64,000 nt of DNA from Erigeron canadensis (GCF_010389155.1 NC_057767.1:23137723-23201722); one strand, 5' to 3'; shown: positions 45,601 through 57,266, numbered from the stretch's first letter. The notes: a model not told the origin generated them from the sequence alone. A program made the numbers and translations.

Positions 45601-46414
45601 CAGAAGGCTTCCTCAGTAAGAAACCATAAGTCTAAGCAAGAGACTTGCAGGGCTTCATTCATGAACACACTATGGGAGAGAAAGCACCCTCATCGAGCTG
45701 ATCGACGTCGAGTCTCATACGGGGATCTTATAATGCTCCAGATCACTCTATCAACCCATTCCAGTCCCACCTTCATTCGTGTGCTGCAACTCATCAGCTA
45801 TAGCCAGTAGCTAGGAGTTCTCACTTCAAGCAGATATTCGATAAATACAGCACCTCTAGTAGGTGGAGAAGGAGATAGGCCGCCCACCTATTCGATCATA
45901 TGCCATACTTTCATCAACAAAGAATGGAAACCTGCCTGCTAACAGCAAAGGATATAGCCATTCCAAATCCACCCAACAACAACCGTTGCTTCGACCGGAG
46001 GTAGTTTACTAACTCTTTTAGGTAGAAGCACCTATTAGCGTACAGTAACTCTTTCCAGCAAGTCTACGCATAATCAATCATCTGAAGAAGCCTTAAGTGT
46101 GACGACGCCATCTGAATCTATAAAGACTTGTAAACCCCCAAAAGTGGGTAATGGTTCATCACAGATTCCAATAGACCAAATCTCTCCATCTACCCCCAGC
46201 AGATCAATCGCGTTGAAGATGCGATGGAAAAAATAGCATCTCGGGCGGAGAGACCTGGTTCTCCAAATGAAGCATGGAAAGCTCTACTTGAGCTTTTAAA
46301 CTAAGATAAGAATAGGACCAGGGGACAAATCAATAGGAAATGTCATGTCATTGGAAGTGATCGTAAGGTTTGAGTATTACACCAAGAATTGACAAGCAAG
46401 CGACTTGACTACTT
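42619..46414. other. NUMT: mitochondrial intergenic sequence
   Basis: Long stretch with mitochondrial base composition. Several short ORFs (42920, 43428, 44385, 45595) have no recognised domain. A 19-bp phrase appears inverted (GCTCACCTTCAAGTTCAAG near 43016, complement near 43358). I recognised no tRNA, rRNA or standard mitochondrial protein gene. Confidence 0.45.
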
Positions 46415-46903
46415 ATGATATTAATTGTTTTTGAAAGACGTAACTACATATCTATAAGTAACTTTCATTCTAGGAACGTAGTCGCTATAGCGAAACTATT
46501 GGATATGTATGTAAGTAATACACTCGGAGAAGAGGCTCAGCCGAAAGATAAACTTAATTCAAATCTCACTTTAAGACGGTTGTTAGCCGTCTCAGTAAGG
46601 GTAGTGAGCAAGTTTAGGTTTAGGGGAATGATTCTTAGGAAGCGAAGCAACCTCTTCTCTTTGCGGGACTCCTTCTTAGGGCGTGAAAGCATTCCATCGG
46701 GCTTCCCGCTGAAGGATGTGTTCAAGTCGCTTCTTTTCCGCTTTCATCTAAGGCCAATAAAATCGAGCGCCAAGCAACGCCATTGTTCGGTGCTGACCGG
46801 GATGTCCTGCCCAAGGGGCAAGTCCAGATTCCTCTTTTTCACTCACCATCAACAGGAAAGTGTGGCATACTATTTCTATTATATACGATTAACGTGCAGC
46901 TAG
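46415..46903 (+). other. Unassigned open frame in the NUMT, 162 codons
   Basis: The longest frame in this part of the block. It is rich in Arg/Lys and Ser (RGMILRKRSNLFSLRDSF, FRFHLRPIKSSAKQRH) with no domain I can name. It may be a mitochondrial lineage-specific orf or chance; codon-use or homology evidence is lacking. Confidence 0.25.
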
Positions 46904-48064
46904 GCTACTTATGAACTTTCTAACTTTAGCTAGCTGACTGGTTTCCTACTGGCTTTCAATCTTTGGACAGCTATCCTTGCCCAGCTGGACTTTGTTTTAT
47001 CCCACGCCTGACTATGAAGAGCTTCGAGTCTATCGGGAGAGGATGTGGTGGTAACCCCCTCAGCTTCGTCTAGAGCCGGGCATCCAGCCGTGTAGGAAGA
47101 CTCACCCTAGCCACTATAGCAACCCCACACCCCCAACTTTAGCTGAGAAGCACCCTCCATCCACTTCCCCTTTTCCGTGTGCCCAAAAGCCTGCCCGCCC
47201 GGTTTATGAGCCCATTTCCGATTCCCTTACCCAATCTCATGAGAAGCAAGCCCAGCAGGCCCTACCTTAAAATGTCCCCAGACAGCCAGCCCTCACCAGG
47301 CTGCTAGCATTGCTAAATGCTCCGCCACGAAGCAAGCTATCCCGAATACGACAGATGCGGAAGTGGGGAAGCCGGAAGTGGCTAAAGAAGTCGGAGGAAG
47401 AAAGTAGTTGGACAACTGTATACACGAGGGTACATTAGTCTTCTAGGAATTGGCAACATTGACAGAAAGGGGAAAGGGTAGGAATACCCTTTTTTAGGTG
47501 TAGCTATACTAAAGTAGTTGGCTTAACCTTAGGTTCCCGTAACCAAGTTTTTCTTTCTCATTCCGTATGTACTTTTTCTTACTTCATCCATACTTTTTTA
47601 CTTTTTCTGAAGTGTGGGGCAAACGGCGCCCTCTACTTCTACTTCTAACTAAAGGCGAAGAGCCGGCATTGCAAGCAAATAGAGAGCCTCCGCCCGTTTG
47701 ATCGGTTGCGAGCCAGAAAGCGTACCGGCAGTTTGAGTCACGAAAGGGCCGCTTGCTTAACTTCATTTTTCTATAGAATAAAATAATATAATGGATTAAC
47801 TTTCTTGCTAAGGAGATGAGTTGCCTTCTTCAGATTGAAATTATCTCTGGGAATCATATCCCTGAGCTCTCACTCGAAAGGGTTCAAAACGTATTCGTTG
47901 CTAAGAAAAATTTTTAATTAAATAAGTTGTAGGGACTCATCCAACTAAGCTTAGCCTTTACCTGAGCACCTTCCCTTTTAGGCCTTGCTTGCTTTACTTT
48001 AGTCCTACTATCCCTGGCTCACATTTCATGGAGATTTAATTTAGGTCATGGCCGGATTTGGACT
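46904..48064. other. NUMT: right end, no gene recognised
   Basis: Mitochondrial-type sequence up to the right junction. The last stretch, 48024-48064, contains TTTCATGGAGAT, also present at the left duplication edge, and then a 29-bp segment of unclear origin. Confidence 0.5.
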
Positions 48065-48283
48065 TGGGTTGATGTTATAGATCGAGTTTGTGATGTGGGT
48101 TATGTTCATTTATGCTTAAAAATGAATTTGGAAGTGTCTCCTAGTAGATTTTGAGGTCAAATTGAGGTTTTGGTGAATTTTGGGTCATGTTTGGCTTCAT
48201 GTGTGCTGCTGGTCGACTAGATGCAGAAATGGCATAAGAGACACCAGTATTGGTGTAATATATGTTGAAAATACAACATCAAG
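48065..48283 (+). repeat. 219-bp target duplication, right copy
   Basis: Matches 37268-37486 with one mismatch and no gap. It ends 21 bp inside the 5' LTR of the copia element, which then continues normally. Confidence 0.95.
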
Positions 48284-48575
48284 TCCAAGTCATCAGTCTA
48301 GTCAGCAAGTTGAAGGTTATTTTAAGGTGACTAAGTCTATGCAGAATTAGTCTTCTGTACGTTGGAATTCTTGTAGTTCATGTCCTGATTTTCGGCTTTT
48401 GTTTGTTAGTAGTTAGTGGGTCACTTAGTGGGTTAGTGTTTCCTATTTCTTAGCTAGTTTTCAGGTTACTTTTGCTTATATATTTGCCTTTGTAATTTCA
48501 GTTATCACTAATCAAAAACATTGAGTGAAATCCATCGTGTGAGTGTGTGATTTATATATTAATTCTGATTCAACA
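48263..48575 (+). repeat. Copia 5' LTR (313 bp)
   Basis: TGTTGAAAATACAACATC to CTGATTCAACA. The tips TGTTGAA/TTCAACA are inverted copies. It differs from the right LTR at 9 positions by hand count, all transitions. Confidence 0.95.
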
Positions 48576-48577
48576 AT

Positions 48578-48589
48578 TGGTATCAGAGC
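48578..48589 (+). promoter_or_regulatory. Primer-binding site (initiator tRNA-Met type)
   Basis: TGGTATCAGAGC, complementary to the 3' end of plant initiator tRNA-Met, two bases after the 5' LTR. This is the usual copia primer site. Confidence 0.95.
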
Positions 48590-50557
48590 GGGTAACGAAA
48601 CAGGGCCGTTTTGAGATTCGTTTTAAGAGAGATAGTGTAGCCCTTGGCTGCGGGGCAAAATGCAGCAGTAACAAAGATGTACTAGGAACCGAGCGTTGGC
48701 TCGTAGGGTTGTGATGAGTCAATCACAAGAAGGAAAGCAGTAGCCACAGCTGGTGCTAGCTATTGCTAAAAGGAAAGAATATCTATTGCTGTTGTTGTCG
48801 TACCAGCAACAAAAAAAAACAATTTCAGATTGTTTCAAGAATACTCCGGTGAAAAAAAAGACCCGGCAGAGGAGAATACCCGGTAGAAAAGAAGACGGTG
48901 AAGGCGAAGTAACCGGCGGAGGAAGAGAAGAAACCCGTCGAAGTTGAAGCATTGATCAAAATAGAAGAATGACCAAAAATCCGATCGCAGTTGTGGAAGA
49001 ATCCCGATCGAAGAAACAAGGTCAAGAACCTGATGGAAGAAGAAAACCCCAACCTGGTTCAGGGTGGTATTGTGTGACTGCCCTGAAAGTTGAGACGTCG
49101 TGAGTAAATGGACGATGGTGGCTAAGAAAAAGGTGGGAAAGATGAAAACTGTCAATGGTAGTGGTGCGTCAGAGAAGAAGACCACATCAGGCTATGTGTG
49201 CCTGAAATCTATCCGAGAATTAATGTGCGCCTGAAGTCTGGTAGAATGCATCATCTCTCTCTGACTTGTCATTGTGATTATGTATTGTTAAATTTCCAAT
49301 GGCAGCAGCATATTCATACATTATGTGTAGGAGAAGGTGAAAGTGAAAGAGAGAAGATGGCAATATGAAAGTGACACGACAATAATGAGTGTTTGAGTTT
49401 ATATATTTGATCCACTCTTTCACGTGACTCCCATCATCCCATGTGAAAACAAAATACTTTACAAGAAAATGTGGAAGAAGTCAGTGGTTGTAACTACACT
49501 GTGAAAGATGGTGATAGTACAAGAAATTAAGTGGGGCCATTACTAACATTTTTTTTAAATTGTAAAGTTTATTTTGTGCAGATGTTAAAACTGCTTCATG
49601 TTCTTTTGTGATTTGGTATCACTATGAAGTCTGAAAAATAGCAATGTAGAAGACAATGTAGCTGTTCGGGTCTAGTGTTGTTATGGGAGAGACAACGTGT
49701 ACCGTCAAGGGGGAGACTGTTACGAACAAAGGAGGTTGTCTCGGGGCTGTTTCGGGACTGGTTTGTGGCTGTGTTTACAGCGGTTAAGCCTTTCTAAATG
49801 AGTCATTCAAAACAGGAGATGAGATGAACACCTGTAGTTCAGAATCAGGTTTGAAGTTCATATATGTGTTGTGTACTCCGTTTTGTGAAGATCGTTTATT
49901 CACTCATCCATTTGTGATTGTGTATCACATTGTTATTTGTGTGTGTATCGGGATAGTCTAGTAGGTTGTTCGAAGGAAGGAAAAGTCGTTCAAAGGAGGT
50001 GGTAAGGATCTGACAAGATCTTGGTATACCCTTTGAAATATTTGGGTGTTGAGTTTCCGTGTAGCTCGAGGATCACTTGAAGGACAGTTCGAGGGTCACT
50101 TGAAAGATAGTTCGAAAACCAATGTGATTCAGCCATATGTGAAAGACACTAAATGATGGGAGTGATGACTATGGTACTTAGAGGGAGCATTGAAGAATTG
50201 GAATTATGATAATGAGGGGGAGTGTTGGCCATTTGAAGTCCAGTAGAAGAATGAACAAGTATGGGAATGAAGAAAGCTATGTTCATGAGGGAACTTAATC
50301 CAAAGCTACTGAAGTTATATAGTGGTTGATTTGAACCCATAGTGAAGACTGAGATGGATCGAAATTGAACCCAATCTGTGGTTTTGCAATGAGATGAAGT
50401 TAGAGAAGCTGCACATCAAGAGGAACTATGGGCCAGATTGATTTGAGTGAGTCGGTTGATTAAGTAGCCGTGCCTTCACAAAGGCTGTAGCGGAATCCAG
50501 AATTTGCTGAAAGCTTGGGATTGTTCAAAGTAAAAGAAGCTTGATGTTGAAAGGGAG

Positions 50558-50870
50558 TGTTGAAAATACAACATCAAGTCCAAGTCATCAGTCTAGTCAG
50601 CAAGTTGAAGGTTATTTTAAGGTGACTAAGTCTATGCAGAATTAGTCTTTTGTGTGTTGGAATTCTTGTAGTTCATGTCCTGATTTTCAGCTTTTGTTTG
50701 TTAGTAGTTAGTGGGTCACTTAGTGGGTTAGTGTTTCCTGTTTCTTAGCTAGTTTTTAGGTTACTTTTGCTTATATATTTGTCTTTATAATTTCAGTTAT
50801 CACTAATCAGAAACATTGAGTGAAATCCATCGTGTGAGTGTGTGATTTATATATTAATTCTGATTCAACA
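50558..50870 (+). repeat. Copia 3' LTR (313 bp)
   Basis: Same length and ends as the 5' LTR, preceded by a purine tract and followed by the TSD ATATA. Confidence 0.95.
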
Positions 50871-51468
50871 ATATACGCCCCCAACCATCTCTCATTTTTG
50901 GTCTTTAAGATAATACCCCCTGTGTTACGCTAGACAAGACGCCAGAAAACACATGATTCTAAGCCGGCATATGAGACGCCACATCTAGCGTAAGAGACGC
51001 CAAGCCAATATCAAATTGGCGTATGAAACACCAACATCCAGCATATTTTACGCCCCTCTCTATAGTTGGTTTTCTAGTTTTGTCTTCGTTTGAGCTTGTT
51101 GATCATCCATGATCCTTGGGTCGAGCCATACCTTCCTGTACATCTTATTTTGGGTCCATTGGTGTCTTGTAAGAGTCTCTAGAGTCGTTCAAGGGTTGGA
51201 ATTCATTACTAGGTTTCCAAATGTTGACATTGGCTTGTATTGTGATATATATTGATAGGTTGTGGACATTGATGATCATTAGACATTCATAGCTTGATCT
51301 TAGCTTATTATTGCTTGACCAAGGTGAGTTCCGTGGGTCCCTCCTCGATTGAGATTCGGGCTGAAAAGTGTAAAAGTGTTGATTCATTGATTGAATGAAT
51401 GGGCATACTGTTATTAGTTATAAATTGTAAATTAGGATAGTAGTTCATACATAGAAAATGGTGATACC

Positions 51469-51540
51469 TTCGAGGTGTTATAGATGTGGTGGGAAGGCGT
51501 ATAGGTGACCTTATATACAAGCATCTATGACACCCTCAAA
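51469..51540 (+). repeat. Conserved LTR hairpin, outer copy
   Basis: TTCGAGGTGTTATAGATG pairs with CATCTATGACACCCTCAAA around the loop TGGTGGGAAGGC...GGTGACC...ATATACA. The loop is shared with 36181-36254, but both arms differ from that copy. Confidence 0.6.
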
Positions 51541-52353
51541 ATTAGAGTCGTTCTAAAGTGTATGTATTTGTTGAATGGTGGAACTTGTGAATGATGGACT
51601 TGATGAACTTGTGAGTACAATGAACATCCAAGTATTGATATACTTGATGAGTTTGGTGCCATGATGATCCAATTACTTGATTGTACTTGATCTAATATAC
51701 TTGATGATTTTGATATGGCATGATGGTCATTGTGATGACATCGTGGGCAACTGGGCATAGTGGCATTGGTAACATTATGAAACTTGTACCATACTTTTGT
51801 TACTATGGATATGACTTGTGTGATAAGGTTGTGCTATAAGCAAACCGCAATTGCTTGTCATGTGCCTTATAAAGGCTTATTGAAAGTTCATTATTTTCCT
51901 TTATCTTTGTTCATATTGTGGATGGTTTGATAATGGTTCCCTGTGATTCATTCAATGAACCCACCAACCTAGTGTTGACTTTGTTTAGTACACTTTTTAG
52001 GTAATCCAGCAAATCAATGGACTTGACGATAGCTTGATGGACATGGATCGAGGACGCTACACATTCTTTTGTAGTAGTGTTCAGGAAAATGTGCATGATT
52101 GGCGCTTCCTTGATTGACTTATTCGTGTGGTCTTGTACCCACATGCTCCCTTGTCTACGAGGGATGAACAATTATCTTTTGATCGACATTTGTATTAGAT
52201 GCATTATATCCTTTATATGTTTTATGTACATTTGGTAAGCTTGTTTGTTGGGTTCAATGAATCCTTATCTCATATAGTTTACATTCTACATTAATTCCAT
52301 GATGCGCTGTCTTTTCCGTACATTTCATGCTTAGCTCGGGGTGTAACGCATCA

Positions 52354-52412
52354 ATTCAAGCCGAAGCATGTACATCGTGTGGTTGAAGTCGTTGAAGCTC
52401 GTATAAATGTAA
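52354..52412 (+). pseudogene. WAKL copy 3, C-terminal remainder after the solo LTR
   Basis: Starts ATTCAAGCCGAAGC and continues CGTGTGGTTGAAG, GCTCGTATAAATG. This matches the last codons and 3' end of WAKL copies 1 and 2 and completes the part lost at 34180. Its spacing before GTGTGG equals that of copy 2 (one base longer than copy 1). Confidence 0.8.
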
Positions 52413-52960
52413 CATTGTTCAACCAACCACCTTGGGATAGATACAAGTACTTGTCTTCACAATTTATTTTAGAGATTCAACTAAATAAAAATGCTAAATT
52501 TAAAAGAAAGCCGAAAATATAACGACAACGTTTGTAAGAAAATGTTGGTGAATTGAAAACTTAATCACCTTAAATTCCAATTACAAATTGTTAGCACAAA
52601 CATATTTGTATTAAATGTTCTATTCAGTATAGTTAAAGGAACTTAAATGTACATCAAGATAACTTTTGTGTATTTGAATCGAATGATAGGGAATTGATTT
52701 AACCTTGATAATGATTAACGAAAAAAATTAGTATTTTTTTAACTGTAAATTTTCGCCTTGACAACATGCTTCTTTATGTAAATTTCACCACTAACTCATG
52801 TCTCCATTCATGGTAGTATTTTGTTAATATCAAGATTTGAATCCAAAACTTTAATTTCTCAAGTTCTCTCCACGTATCAATCCATCAAATCTATTTGATG
52901 GTTTATCTATTGATGGTTGGTGCAAATATTCTTTTTAGGGAAAAGAATCTGTATATGTAC
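52413..52960. other. Intergenic, no gene seen
   Basis: AT-rich 3' flank of the third WAKL copy; no repeats or frames of note. Confidence 0.5.
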
Positions 52961-53229
52961 GTAACTTGTCTTCAACTACTATTTGTAGGAAAGAAACTTT
53001 GTTTTGGTTCATTGTATCTAAGTTTGTCTGAAAACTGAACGAATGGTGTAAGAAATCGGTCGGATACTAACGTGGCACCATCAAACATCTGATACGTTGC
53101 CCAATGAGAGACCGCCACATCAACACTAAGCGGAATATTTACACGATTCGTTCAGTTTTAGTAAGTTACTTACATACAATGAATCAAAACAAAGTTTCTT
53201 TCCTACAATAGTAGCTGAATACAAGTTAC
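52961..53229. mobile_element. MITE with inverted repeats of about 110 bp
   Basis: The left arm from GTAACTTGTCTTCAACTACT and the right arm (minus strand) from GTAACTTGTATTCAGCTACT are inverted copies. Both run through GTAGGAAAGAAACTTTG and TTCATTGTAT to ACTGAACGAAT. About 60 bp lie between. There is no coding capacity. Outside the arms I see only weak candidates for a target duplication, so the superfamily is open. Confidence 0.75.
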
Positions 53230-53489
53230 ATACACACACAAATTATTTTCCCTTCTTTTTATCCCCATAACATTCATTCTCTTTCCAATCAAACTTTCAA
53301 AAAAACATTCACCTTTACACATATGTTTTCTTCTTAGTTCTTACTTAGCATTCACTCGTTTCTTTCTATCAAATGTTATTACTTAGATTTTTACTAGATA
53401 AGAGTTTGTAGACCTTAGTATAATGGACGGGTGATCTTGAATTGGTGGAAGCCGATAATTTGCTAGTATGCTATTCAGGAAGCCAACGG

Positions 53490-53770
53490 TGCCATTACTA
53501 CAGAATCTACATAAAACCCCTCATAAAGATTGGTTTCGGAAAAAAAAAATTGTGAAACCAATTTTATAAAGAATATGGAAAGCAGTTTTTTATAATTAAA
53601 TGGTTTTCTTGCATATAAAGGTGTTTTTTTATAAATGAAGACCGGTTTTAAAACAGTAACCGGTCTCTTTTCATCGGTTTTATAAAAAAATACTTTCTAA
53701 ACTCGTTTAATGAAGACCGGTTTTAAATCAATAGTCTTTAAACCGGTTTAGATCCCCTCGATCAACTAAT
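53490..53770. mobile_element. CACTA-like terminal fragment
   Basis: AAGACCGGTTTT(A)AAA is repeated in both orientations (53637, 53725, with ACCGGT in between) shortly after GCCATTACTACAGAA. Sub-terminal direct and inverted short repeats like these are common in plant CACTA elements. The CACTA tip itself is not intact and the other end was not found. Confidence 0.4.
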
Positions 53771-55481
53771 TCGGATATAATAGTTATTAACTTTTAAAAT
53801 TAAAATTATATAATCAAATTTGCCAAGAAATTCCGTAAAGTTAATTTCCCAACTTAAGTTAAGTTAAAAAAGTTTTAAATTAAAAAATTTTGATACGAGT
53901 CAAGATTTTCATCCAAAGTTCAACATTACCGGTATATTAGGGAATCCCCCTCCCAATTTGCGCGGGCCTTGAAATTATTTTTTTAACGCCGGGCTTATTT
54001 TAAAGCTCACACTCTCCATATCCTCTGTAGTCTGTAACATATTGTCCTCTTTTTTTTCCTTCTCAAAACCACCAACTTCTCTCTACTGACTACTGTAGCA
54101 CTGTGAAACCACCACTACTGACGGCCACCCTTAATCACAATTGCACTGCCACAACTCGCAACAGCTATCTCCCTTGCATATCGCCACTCACAAAATCGAT
54201 GGTAAGTTTTATTGATTTTTGTCTTATGAGTTCCGATCTAGGTTTTCGCTTTTATACTATTAGTGAAAAACTTGGGTTTTTTTGATTTGCTATACCATTT
54301 GTAAGTTGTATGGCTTGCAAATCCCAAAATTATAGGCTAACATTTTTGTGATTCTCCAGCCTAATTGGTTATATAAACAACCTCATTTTTCAATTCATTA
54401 TTTCATTCATTCATCCAATAAAAGAAAAAAAAAAACAAAACAAAACTCCAAAGCTGAAAGAATTAATTAATTTGTCTAGTAACAAGTTATATAGATTTCT
54501 ATTAGTAATGGCCATGAGATATTAAACTAATTAGTTTAAATTGACACATGAGTTTTATTGTCACTTGTGAACTATGGTGTTGGCCCATCCGGATCATCTC
54601 GGGCTTGAATCAAACATATCCATGAACAAAACTCACACATATAAACTCACACTTTGTATATAATGAATTCTGTTAGTTTTACAATGGACGGACACTTCTA
54701 TATATAAACATATTTTTAACCATTGTGAATCTTTATGAAAAGTCACAACTTTCCATAAATAACTACTATTGTGACTTTTCCCAAAAGTCAAAGTCACAAC
54801 CTTTCATAACTAACTTTCTACAGCCGAAAACTATCATTCGGTTATTAGCTTTATTGTTAACACATTAGACCCCTAAACTTATATACATTACAAACTCAAC
54901 TCTAAATACATAAACTACTAATTACACAACGACCCCTAGACATGGATTAATGAATTAACATTCAAGATACGGCTTAATCCGATTAAATCAAATCAAGTAT
55001 TAAGTGTTATTGTTAGGTCATTGTCATACAATGATTCACAAACGTGGTAGCATGTAGACTTTATAGAGATATAGCTATTTGTATATTTTGACTAAACTTG
55101 GACCTCCAAACTTGAATTATAAGGAACTAAGAGCTTACGCTATTTTCATTAAAATATTGACCTGTTTTCTATAACTACTAATATATGTGTGTGTTTTCAA
55201 TTTTGCATCCCAACTCAGGCTAAAGCACCTTATATGTACGTATGTGCAAGTGAATATGTGCGTATCAAGGGTCGATCCCATCATGATAATTATAACGTCT
55301 TATGCTTGTTTTATTTATCATTTTGAAACTTGCAACTCTATGGTTTAATCTTTAATCTTCACTTTATATTTTCTCTTCACCCAATTACATCTAAGGGCCA
55401 CATCTCCAACATTCATCAAGGTCATGAAACAAACAAGTTTTATCATAATTTTCACCTTTAAAGTTTCTTGATTGATTTTAC
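53771..55481. other. Intergenic; possible 5' part of a decayed gene
   Basis: No firm gene. A CT/CCACCA-rich stretch at 54050-54200 with an open frame from 54103 could be an old 5' exon. AT-rich DNA follows. Confidence 0.35.
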
Positions 55482-56410
55482 TTGACACTGGTTGTATGCT
55501 TGCTGTCACAGGTTTGGAGTTTTATGACGTTTGCCGACATTATTGCCATATTGGGTTTAGGCCCTTTATCCTTGATAAGTCTACTCAAGCTATTATGTGA
55601 GTTTCACTGTAACTTTAATTTTATTTATTCAATTCCAAGACCCTTTACAAGAGTACCCATTTTTCAGGATTCAAGAATATTGGGAGAGGTTCACATTTCT
55701 GATCATAAGATTTATGAAGATGCTCCAAGGATACCCTCCGGTGGTGAAGGTACAAATCAGTACCCGGTTGCTAATTCTGAAGGTGGGCATCCTCAGATTC
55801 TCGGATGGGTAAGTTATCTTCTTATTTTAATCTTACATAATCTCTTGATATAATTTGTGGATTTCTACAATTGTCTGCAATATTGTTGCTATATATCTAG
55901 ACTGGCAAAGGGCTTCTTTTAATAGGCATATAGGTGGGGGTGTGGGGCTTTGACTTACACAGTTGGCTTAAACATCTAAGTCCATTAACATACCCTAAAG
56001 TATTTCGAGAGTTTGCTTTATCTGCTAGAGTTGGAGTTCAGCTGAAGAAACATAACCGAACATTCACTAAATCACGGTCCTAAAATACTTGGGACTTTAA
56101 TTAGCCTGCCATGCTTAAAGATTCGATTCCACAGCAATAGAATAAAGTCTAACAGTTCTAATCTTCCTGCTGTTAAGTAAGTGTGCAATAAAACTCATTT
56201 TCTCTTGGTAAATAAGATGATTGATATAGTTTTATTTTGTTTGGCTCAGGTAGTTGGTTGGCCTCCTGTCCTCGTATACTGAAACTGGAAGTTATCAAGA
56301 ACCTTGTTGCTGCTTTGGATAACCCATTGCTTAGAATTAACTCAGCAAGGATTTTAACAAATTTATGCATTTATAGTAGCCCAGAGTGCTTTCAACAACT
56401 AATATAACCG
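55482..56410 (+). pseudogene. Gene-fragment exons, last one ARM-repeat-like
   Basis: 55528-55810 contains TFADIIAILGLGPLSLISLLKL and then, after a change of frame, FQDPLQEYPFFRIQEYWERF, ending before GTAAGTT (a donor-like site at 55809). 56276-56401 reads RILKLEVIKNLVAALDNPLL followed by RINSARILTNLCIYSSPECF. That pattern of a helical repeat with LVAALDNP and ARILTNLC resembles an armadillo-type repeat. The parts are separated by non-coding DNA with frame breaks. I take it as a decayed or captured plant gene fragment; identity is unknown. Confidence 0.4.
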
Positions 56411-57266
56411 TTATTGTGCCTACTGTAAGTTCTCTCCCAAAAATTCTATTCATTTTCATATTAGTGGTGGCAAAATGAGCAAGCAATGCTGTTTGGAATG
56501 GGTATGGTTTACGAGTATGAATTTTTTTTTTTTCTCCCTGATTACAGGAGTAAACCCTCATTATGAAGTAAACATGATTTAGGAGGTTTTCTGTAGTTTG
56601 ATGCATTTTTATTGATGAGTTTGACCAACTTGATCCATTCCCTTTTTACTAGGAAATTTTGTAAACCTGTTGAGATAATGTATGACCAAAATTGACCTAT
56701 GTACCTATACATGGATCAAGATTCTATATTACTATTACCCAACTTGTTTGACCCACTTTTTTTTGTCATACTGCTTGGCATTCTAATGCATTTTGTTGTG
56801 TACTTGTGATGTGTTTTGTTTTTGGATCTAGAAAGTGTTTAAATGTAACTATTTTGGACACAAATATAGCCTGGCATTGTTAGGTTCTTACAATCACATA
56901 GAAACCTATTGCGATGATATTGTTATTTTTAGTCGCTCTTTTCAGTTGTGCGTTACTAACTTCTATAGTATGTTATACAACTTGTACCTTATGCTATATT
57001 CATGAAAAATAACTGTAAAAATATCATCTCCTTTTTACTTTATCGGTCGTACATATCCTTTAATCATTAAAAAAAAAAATGTAGACAAAGTATGAATGAA
57101 GAACTTTGTAGTCAAAGTCTAATTGGTTTCGGAGCCCGTCGGAGGAGAAAAAACATATATTCTCACAAAAAAAGTATCCTTGTGGTCTTCAAATTTATTT
57201 ATTTTTCATGAATCGTCCTTCTTGCTAGTGAAATGACGAATTCACGTGCATAAAACATGAGCGATC
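56411..57266. other. Intergenic, no gene seen
   Basis: AT-rich with short T-runs (56521-56535) and an A-run near 57070. Nothing recognisable. Confidence 0.5.

Larger units (their letters stand above)
37487..48064. other. Nuclear insertion of mitochondrial DNA (NUMT), about 10.6 kb
   Basis: GC content and style change abruptly at both junctions. The block holds the 3' part of cox2, a group II intron domain V/VI, a two-frame plant mitochondrial-type orf, the 3' end of nad6 with a tRNA-like element, and a mitovirus-derived fragment, all out of a nuclear context. The flanks are the 219-bp direct duplication of nuclear sequence. The left junction is at GAAG|AAGG (37486/37487). The right lies between 48023 and 48064, where 29 bp of uncertain origin precede TGGGTTGATG. 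No gene inside is complete, so none is expected to work in the nucleus. Confidence 0.9.
48263..50870 (+). mobile_element. Non-autonomous copia-type element (2608 bp, TSD ATATA)
   Basis: Two 313-bp LTRs enclose about 1980 bp without gag or pol. ATATA lies on both sides (48258-48262, 50871-50875). A primer-binding site sits two bases after the left LTR, and a purine tract (GAAAGGGAG, 50549-50557) directly before the right LTR. It needs proteins from elsewhere to move. ORFs inside (48719-49185, 49220, 50149) read both strands and have no domains. An inner stretch, CAAGGGGGAGAC|TGTTACG at about 49704, looks like a purine tract/LTR start of a different copia element. Confidence 0.93.
34181..52348 (+). 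mobile_element. Outer gypsy solo LTR, interrupted by three later insertions
   Basis: It starts TGTATTTG at 34181 and ends GGGGTGTAACG at 52348, with CATCA on both sides (34176-34180, 52349-52353). The parts 34181-34450, 36912-37486, 48284-related and 50871-52348 match the family LTR in order. Removing the inner LTR plus its TSD (2461 bp), the mitochondrial block plus the duplicated target (10797 bp) and the copia element plus its TSD (2613 bp) leaves 2297 bp, almost exactly the 2295 bp of the LTR at 2821-5115. The tips have decayed from TGTAACA/TGTTACA. Confidence 0.88.

Noticed and set aside
48719..49185. Several overlapping frames, one of 116 codons
   Set aside because: They lie inside the non-autonomous copia element on both strands and lack any gag or pol motif.
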